Shown piece by piece: positions 57,663 to 64,000 of a stretch of DNA of 64,000 bases (positions are counted from its first letter, which is position 1; each line of letters begins with the position of its first letter). This DNA is from Ptychodera flava (lineage: Eukaryota > Hemichordata > Enteropneusta > Ptychoderidae). Both the position numbers and the translations under genes were made by a program. Below the pieces are notes generated by a model. It saw only the letters and a list, made by a program, of their open reading frames with translations, did no database searches and was not told the DNA's origin. The stretch covers positions 434,001-498,000 of the forward strand of contig NW_027248373.1 of NCBI RefSeq assembly GCF_041260155.1, written 5' to 3'.

Positions 57663-59300
57663 GAGTTGCTCGACATAACATATTTTAAGAGCCTGGAGTT
57701 GACGCATATTTATACGACGTATCTTCACGGTCTGAATAACGTGCTGCCACTTATTTTGAGTTGCAAGACGAAAGGTTGTTCACTGTCGTCGAAAGACAAG
57801 AAGTCTGTGCACCAATTTATATGAAGTCCTTGGGACTTATATTTCCGAGTTTAAATACGTTTCTCGGTAACTCAATTCGCATTTCAAATGGAAGGGAGCT
57901 GGGAATAGAAAAACCAGTTTATATCCACCCATAGAAACGGAGACACCCCGTGCCATTTGCCCGCGCGTGTGACTCAATTCAAACAAATGTTGAAACGACC
58001 TGTACCAAATTTTATGAACATGTACAAAATAAAGGGCCTAAATTGATGGTGTTTCATTAAAAAGAGTATCAGTTGTTGTTCCATTCACCGATACGTACAT
58101 CAAGATTACGCGCTCAACAAACAATGATTGTCGAATGTTGAACTTAAATCGAGGTAAAATATGGCAGTTTTTGACGTCACACGCTTCTAACTTATACTCA
58201 TAAATTCGCTTGCCACATGTGTTATTCTGAACTGAGAGTCGAGCGATTCCTTTCTGATATCATAAGCATTCGAACGGCAAAGAAAGTGCAGGAGACATCG
58301 GAGATTTCTACATTTTATTTTCAAAGTTATGTCTGACGAGACTATCGTCGCCAATAATCAAAATACGCCGTACAACCACATACTGAGAACTTAAAGTCTT
58401 CTCAGGACAACAGAAAACGACAATTAATGCCACAAAAAAGAGGGTTCTTGCAAAATCAAACTATGACACGAACACAAAAGGTCTTTGGTTGATTGAGGTC
58501 GCGAACGCGAAACGCCAAACACTATGAGCCACTGTTTTGAATTGCGCTTCACTTTCTGGTATCACCACAAATTGAGAAGTCTTGGTACCACAGAGGAAAC
58601 TTTTAGTATATCTCATTGAAAATGTGCATTGTCATTACGGCTTTGTGCAAATCGCGTTCGTATACGTTCAAGACATTCCTGCTGCTTTGAGTGTATGTTG
58701 TGACCCATTGTCTTCACGGCGATTGACCCAAGTATGACCCAGATACATTTCTTAATGTTTGGTCAACGCACTGAAAGGACAGCATTTTGAAAAACTTCGA
58801 GAAAATTGGCACGAAGGGTGTGTCCTATATGGAATAAGGGACTGGTCAGTTTCTTCGGCGGGGGGGGGGCGGTGGATTCATGGGGGGGGGGTCACCCTGT
58901 TTTTGACTTTGGTGATAGGGGGATCACCATGTTTTTGAAATGCCCAATAGGGGGTCAGTGTGTTTGTAATTTGGACACAGGCTCATCATTGCCTAAAATG
59001 CATCGTGTCAGCCACAAGTTTCATCCAGTTGCATTTTTCGGCGCGCCCTTCGGGCGAGTAACTTAATAATCAGACATATTTTTCAGAATGCCCAACTATA
59101 ACATATCAGGCATACATATATCAGAGATATATGTATGTTCAATAGTAGTAAAGTAAACGTGGACAACTGGGATGAAGTAAGAATTTTACACCCCATTTTA
59201 TTCATTTATCTACATGAAGCGAAGGAAAAATTAACCATCCATGTAACTAAAGTGTGACCCTGACCTATATACGAACTCACGCACGCGCAGCAGTGCATTG
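56383..59300. other. No gene seen; simple repeats and one hairpin
   Basis: Contains the hairpin AGGCATATACACA/TGTGTATATGCCT at about 57331-57357, a GA run at 57617-57662 (which creates a spurious 140-codon frame) and G-runs with GGGGGTCACC words at 58857-58960. No coding motif found. Confidence 0.5.
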
Positions 59301-59313
59301 TCCTGAACTAAGC

Positions 59314-59405
59314 GGGAAATTCCCTGCTGAGCATGTTTATACACGTTCCGAAGGTGTACGGGAAATTCCGTGTGAGTCATCACCATCAAACTAGCCTATA
59401 TAAAG
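59314..59405 (+). promoter_or_regulatory. Compact promoter-like cluster: two kappaB-type palindromes, AP-1 site and TATA box
   Basis: GGGAAATTCCC at 59314-59324 and GGGAAATTCC at 59360-59369 are both perfect kappaB-type (Rel/NF-kB) palindromes, 46 bp apart. TGAGTCA (AP-1/bZIP) is at 59373-59379 and TATATAAAG at 59397-59405, with TCAGTCC (initiator-like) at 59417. Binding has not been shown. The cluster points toward the virus-like gene block starting about 0.3-0.6 kb downstream and could drive it, or a host transcript whose body is not visible. Confidence 0.55.
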
Positions 59406-59699
59406 GACCCCCGTTGTCAGTCCGGCCGGCCGGTCGCGGAGTCTAGCTGATGTTGAACACGAAGTTCCTATCGGTGCGAACTAAATTTCATATCCATTCA
59501 ATCCATAATGTCTTAAATATCTTTCCAGAGGTGGACTAAATCCTTCTTGTTTGAATTTCTAGTGCCTGATGAAATATGTCCTGAATAAGTTCTGACCCCG
59601 GAGCCTCCTCGTTCCGAAGGGTTGTACCTTTTTCTTGTATTTGTGTAAGCAGCTGTTTATATTGCACATAATAATGTTTATATTTCTCTCGTCTCTTTG

Positions 59700-59990
59700 C
59701 TACACCGTTTTCCCTTGTATTACATCAATAACAACACCTGGTATAGGAGTTAAGGCTAACAGTACCGGAACTGTCGGAATTGCTGCTATTACAGCAGAGC
59801 TTACAAGAATTCCCTTAGTCACATTAAGAGCCATATCAATTCGTCCCATTAATTTATAACTTCGTCGATATGCAGCACTTGTTCTTTCTATGTAATCAGC
59901 CAATTGTTCAACGCTTTCAACAACTGAGATGTGCATTTTTACTGTATATGTAAGGATGATAAAAATAATTGTAGTAATATAGAAATACAA
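59700..59990 (-). CDS. Small membrane protein of the Polinton-like element, role unknown
   Basis: 96 codons. A hydrophobic N-terminus (FYITTIIFIILTYTVKM), a helical middle (ESVEQLADYIERTSAAYRRS) and a long hydrophobic C-terminal part (ILVSSAVIAAIPTVPVLLAL, then TPIPGVVIDVI) suggest two to three membrane-associated segments. It is divergent from the next gene; their starts are almost back to back at 59990/59992. Small membrane proteins of unknown role are common in these elements. Confidence 0.45.
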   Translation of the reverse strand: MYFYITTIIFIILTYTVKMHISVVESVEQLADYIERTSAAYRRSYKLMGRIDMALNVTKGILVSSAVIAAIPTVPVLLALTPIPGVVIDVIQGKTV

Positions 59991-59991
59991 T

Positions 59992-61266
59992 ATGGCAGAA
60001 GGAGGAGAAGAAAATATAGATCTCCAGGATTTCGATGATGCAAATTTAAATGATGATGATGACGCTACTGCTGAAACATTCTTTATAGACGATGATAATG
60101 CTCTTGCAGAAGCCGATCCTTTCCTTGCTAGCCCGAAGGTTGATCGCTTGAATGAACTTAGAGTAGATAAAAAATTAAGTATGATTAGGCAATTCTTAAA
60201 GGAGAATAAGATTACTGATCCGGATGCACTAAATGTATTGGCTACGGAATCTGAGATTAGGGATGGAAAGCTGTATTATAAAAACCTCAAGCTGTCTAAA
60301 GATAGAGGAGGTGGATTTTATAAGCTCACCACATTAATGAGAGAAAAAGGAGGACATGAATTTATGAGAGATGTACTCGGAGGTCGCTCTAGCGCAGAGC
60401 CTGAATATGTGAGTCGTACATTGTATTCTGAAGATGTGAAAAATGATAAAATACCGGCTGAGAAGATGACGCCAGAAGACATGGGTATATACAAAGATGA
60501 ACTGACAGAGTTACGGCAAGATGCTTCCGGTAATGCAGATAAAATACAAGATTTTGAAAATAAAATCGAACAATGGAACAATCTAAACCCAGAATATATA
60601 GCTATTAATGATGAATTAAGGATTGCGAATATGCATCTTGGCGAGCTTAACAACGAAAAAGTTAAAATAAGGCTAGAGAAAAGAGAAGTGAAAAACAGTT
60701 AGAGGATCCTGAAACGAGCACCCAAGGAAAAGGAAAAGCCGAAAAAACTACTAGCTGAACTCATAACAAGAGAAGCTAAAGTTGACAATCGAATTGAATA
60801 CGAACATGGTAAGATCAGTGAGGCACGTGAAAGTCTGGCTACGACTAGGTCTCTTCGTGATGTAATTTCGATCCAGAATTATCACTGAGCTGAAGCTGAC
60901 AGAGTTATTTAAACGAAATGGTATTACAATTGCTGCAATACTGACTGCCCTTGGAATGACAATATCAACAATTGCCCTGGCTGTAACTAAAGGAGGAGGG
61001 GAGGAGGGGGAGCAGGAACTGGCGGGTCTGGTTCAGGTCCGCCCAAAGTATATACAAAAGCGAAAGAAATTGTAAAGCAATTTGGCGAATGGTTAAAAAC
61101 CTTGGCCGCAAAAAGTGCTGCTGCAATACCCGGTCTAATCGGTTCCCTCGTCAGTTTTCTATTAAAAACAGCAGGATCGGTTGTCGGATTTGTTGGAGAA
61201 CAGCTATGGATATTTTTAACTGGTTTAACATTAGTCATTATAAATAAATTATGTATTAATATATGA
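59992..61266 (+). pseudogene. Acidic-to-hydrophobic protein of the Polinton-like element (fossil)
   Basis: The N-terminal part is very acidic (DLQDFDDANLNDDDDATAET), then KVDRLNELRVDKKLSMIRQF and a helical, charged middle. The far part has a Gly-rich linker followed by hydrophobic segments (AAAIPGLIGSLVSFLLK, GSVVGFVGEQLWIFLTG). Proteins with this acidic head, Gly-rich linker and GLIGxxVSF-type tail accompany capsid genes in several invertebrate virus-like elements (from memory); a capsid-associated or membrane-active role is a guess. Broken in about two places. Confidence 0.5.
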
Positions 61267-61283
61267 CACCCCTACGGCATCGA

Positions 61284-61571
61284 CATGTTTGGTGAAAAGA
61301 ATATTGCAAAGTTTCTTTCTAAAAATAAAGACCTGTTTGGTTTCTCCGTCGAATTGGAATGGTGCAAACTTCGGCGGTAAATCGACATATACTTCGAGCA
61401 AATCCAGGTGTCCGACTCAAAGATGATAATCTATATCATAACATTTTAGCTTTCGTGAAGGAATGTCAAAAGACTAACTTCTTTAAGCGACTAGAATTCA
61501 TAGCTGTATTCCAGGATACTGAGGATGACCAGGAGGCTCATCATCTCCAAGAATATTGGGTTCTTCGATGA
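61284..61571 (+). other. Short unassigned coding-like stretch in the Polinton-like element (fossil)
   Basis: Contains FGEKNIAKFLSKNKDLFG and NILAFVKECQKTNFFKRLEF. No family recognised. It lies in the gap between the acidic protein and the capsid region. Broken. Confidence 0.3.
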
Positions 61572-61730
61572 TTCGCGACACAGGTAATCGATTTATCTTT
61601 CAGTCAGACGGAAATATTTATGTAAAGATGTGATTTTTTTTCTAAGTCATTATATACACAAAGTGAAACTTAATTTTCTTTATAACATGTAATTTCTTTT
61701 TTTTCTTCTACTATATACATTACACGAAAA

Positions 61731-62991
61731 ATGGGGTACGATAGAACATTATCACCGACTTTCACCAACCGAATACCGAATGGAACGAAGTCAGAAAGAA
61801 CTCATCATGTGATTGCTCATAATCCAAGTGAGGCAGATCCAGGCCAGACACTTATCATACGATGTCCGAAGTTAGAAAGCGGAGTACTCTTAGTTCCAGA
61901 TACTTTCGACCTGGTTTTTGATCTCGAAGTAACGGGAGGTGGAACTACCCGTGTAGTACAAAATGTTGCAAAAATTTTGGTGGAGCGAATGAAACTCACA
62001 TTCGAGGGGCAGACACTTTCCGATTTGAGTAAATATAACTTTATTGAATGCTATCGTGATCTCTTCAAACATAAAAAGGAGAGAACGAACATGACACTGT
62101 ACGGAATTCAGAACGAAAATCTAAGAAAATTAAGAAGCGGTGCGACCGATGCAGATGCTGCCGTCGTGGGCGATAATTTACTTTTCGACACATATAAAAC
62201 AAAATATGCTATTCGTCTCACTCATCCCCTCATAACAGGCCATGGAGTTGCATATCCAAAAGCGTTAGGGAGTCATATTGAATGGGAAATTACGTTGGCA
62301 CCCGCCCCCAATTACTTGTCAGTAATCAGTTTATTACAACCAATTATAAATTAAAAAACATTCAAATGGAATACGAGACAATTTCTGACCTCGATCTCGC
62401 GAGGTCAACTGCTGGTTATTACAACGGTGGAAAAAGTTACCTTTACGAGCATATACATTATTTTAGAACAATCCCATTCAAAGAATCGGACACGGTTATC
62501 AATGAAAATATAAATGTACCACGACGTAGCATTAGAGGTATCGCTATACTCTTCACTAAAAATCAGAATCAGGCAGAACTGAACAGTGAACTTTTCTTTA
62601 ACCCATCCATTGAATCTGTGTCTGTATCAATCGAAGGCATTGCAAATAAAGTGTACGCTCAGAAGATGATACCAAGACAATTTTGGCGAGAGGTGCGACG
62701 GTATTTTGCTGAAGATAAAGATTGGTGTGAAATTGATATAGATGAGGCCGATTATTGAAGAATAAATTCTGTCTGTTTATCGATCTGCGTAGTTTTAAAG
62801 ATATTGAGTTTCATGGAAATGGTTTAAAAGTAATGAACACAAAGGACGGAATTCAACTTGAGATCCTGAAGAAAGATACCGCGTGGGGTGGCGATGACGC
62901 TCACAATGATAATATATTTGCCCACATTTATGTTATCAGTGATGCCCTAGTCTCTATTGAAAATAGTAGATTAATGTCTTTACAATTTTAA
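61731..62991 (+). pseudogene. Major capsid-like protein of the Polinton-like element (fossil)
   Basis: The region carries TLSPTFTNRIPNGTKSERTH, a beta-rich middle (DTFDLVFDLEVTGGGTTRVV), KYAIRLTHPLITGHGVAYPK, SHIEWEITLAP and the later NIQMEYETISDLDLA and IPRQFWREVRRYF, ending with FCLFIDLRSFKDIEFHGNGL. The size, beta-rich character and position beside a protein-primed polymerase fit a double-jelly-roll capsid protein. Broken in about two places. Its end meets the polymerase gene tail to tail within a few bases. Confidence 0.6.
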
Positions 62992-64000
62992 CCATGACCC
63001 GTCGTCCGTCCTATCGGCCATGTTTCTGCCAACCATTCGCCCGTGTCTGGATTGTATAACTGCACACGTTTGATATCATTTGGCGCCATCATGATTTTAC
63101 TACGCTTTTCACTACGGATTTCTCCAGCCTTTTTCCGTACAAACTGTACAAATTGTGCCGGCTCGGGCTTCTTCCCAGTTTCAAACAGATCTTTATAATC
63201 TTCAAAGTTCAAATGTTTTCTAACACAAACATCTTTCACCCCTTTATTTTTTTCTCTCCGAAGTTGGAGTTCGAAAAGCATACACTTTCGAGCGTATGCC
63301 GACAAAATCAAGAATAGGTTCACCATTCAACTCATCTTTAAATTTACCTATCACTTTTTTATTAATCTTCGGAAAGTTGGGCGCGAACTCATCCCACTAG
63401 TATCATATATAGACTTCTCACCATTCTTTTCCACATCTTCACGAACTATATCATTGAAAGTTACGTCGGATCCGGGGAGGGTATTGGTACACTGTAAACA
63501 AAACTGTCAGTATCCATGTAGGCTAATCGTATTCCAGGGAACTGGGCCCGAAAGTAATTGTAATGCGTCTCATACATAAGCAGCTTAGAAAGTTCCAGTA
63601 CTGCTGCGCCAATGAAAACTGGTTTTACATATCTATGCTCATCCGTTTTCAGTTCCAGTAGGGCACTGTCGCAGGAATCACCATCCTCTTCGGAAGTTAT
63701 GAAAGTTATATGTTTCATCTTTGGATTATACTTCTGAATCTTTTTACGTCCACTATCCGTGCCGTTCCAGTCCGAAACAAATTTAAAGTCTCTGTACTTT
63801 CGAACATCTTCTATTGTCTTACCGAACATTGCATTATTCATCAGCTTATAGAAATTCTTTTCAAAATCTGTCTCCCCTTTGCCCTCATTTTAGTGTTAAA
63901 GTCGATATATTTCGCGAGACATGGAGCTTCATCGAAAGCAAGCACCCGATAAATCTTTTTCAATCTCATTCCCATCCGAAGATAGAATTCCAGCAACTTG
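62988..64000 (-). pseudogene. Protein-primed family B DNA polymerase of the Polinton-like element, 3' half (fossil)
   Basis: Minus-strand coding shows the polymerase motifs NNAMFGKTIEDVRK, PVFIGAAVLELSKLLMYETH and LAYMDTDSFVYSV (the DTDS catalytic motif of family B polymerases), then a C-terminal tail with RKHLNFEDYKDLFETGKK and IMMAPNDIKRVQLYNPDTGE. Order and spacing match Polinton/adintovirus-type PolB C-termini. The N-terminal exonuclease and priming domains lie beyond the right edge. Broken in about two to three places. Confidence 0.85.

Larger units (their letters stand above)
59400..64000. mobile_element. Polinton-like (Maverick-type) element, broken, left part; continues past the right edge
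   Basis: The block holds, in order, a small membrane protein (minus), an acidic protein ending in a hydrophobic tail (plus), a capsid-like region (plus) and a protein-primed family B DNA polymerase (minus). This content and convergent layout are typical of Polintons and related virus-like elements. The left limit is uncertain (between about 59.0 and 59.7 kb) and no terminal repeat was recognised; the right limit is outside. Roughly five or more breaks are visible, so it is a fossil, but long open stretches remain, suggesting a geologically young copy. Integrase, ATPase and protease genes are not in the visible part. Confidence 0.75.

Noticed and set aside
57402-57824. 140-codon plus-strand gene
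   Set aside because: It is held open by a GA run, with no recognisable domain or splice context.

Overview
This window looks like nuclear DNA from an invertebrate animal: AT-rich, very repeat-dense, with GT-AG introns, TATA boxes and AATAAA signals. One exon encodes the extracellular Kazal-like domain of an animal organic anion transporter (SLCO/OATP). The mix of CACTA, hAT and Harbinger-like DNA transposons, a Polinton-like element and satellite-carrying elements fits a marine invertebrate such as a lancelet or hemichordate. That placement is inference and no species is claimed.

Layout. 1-7.2 kb and 19.3-21.9 kb hold four non-autonomous DNA elements (A, B, D, C) that share short inverted ends (CATGAAGGCGCGAC... 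/ ...GTCGCGGTRTCCTC) and carry internal satellite arrays of 101-bp (A, C) or 107/116-bp (B) hairpin-rich units. Element C is bounded by a perfect 8-bp target duplication. 11.0-14.0 kb is a frameshifted CACTA/EnSpm transposase on the minus strand. 15.0-17.0 kb is a decayed hAT element. 17.35-18.3 kb and 22.1-23.0 kb are a duplicated block, and element C lies between the two copies.

24.3-37.7 kb is the most gene-like part. Gene 1 (24316-27762, five exons) encodes a coiled-coil, very basic nuclear-type protein. Gene 2 (29528-37713, seven recognised exons) encodes a P-loop NTPase. Both are on the plus strand, and a 12-copy, 120-bp tandem array lies between them. I do not recognise either gene by name, and the pair is the best candidate here for an undescribed two-gene system. 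Gene 2's introns hold a 226-bp tandem array, a 26-bp minisatellite and a 1.3-kb insertion with a 14-bp target duplication just upstream of a splice acceptor.

37.7-59.3 kb is mostly intergenic or intronic: foldback and MITE-like elements (one with a 6-bp TTGTAC duplication, one with a Harbinger-type TTA duplication), inverted dispersed repeats, and the lone SLCO exon at 49.5 kb.

59.3-64.0 kb is the left part of a Polinton-like (Maverick-type) element that runs off the right edge: a small membrane protein, a long acidic-to-hydrophobic protein, a double-jelly-roll-like capsid region and the 3' half of a protein-primed family B DNA polymerase. It is broken in several places and is treated as a fossil. 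A compact promoter-like cluster (two GGGAAATTCC palindromes, a TGAGTCA site and a TATA box) lies at its left side.

No searches were run. All family names come from motifs read in the sequence.
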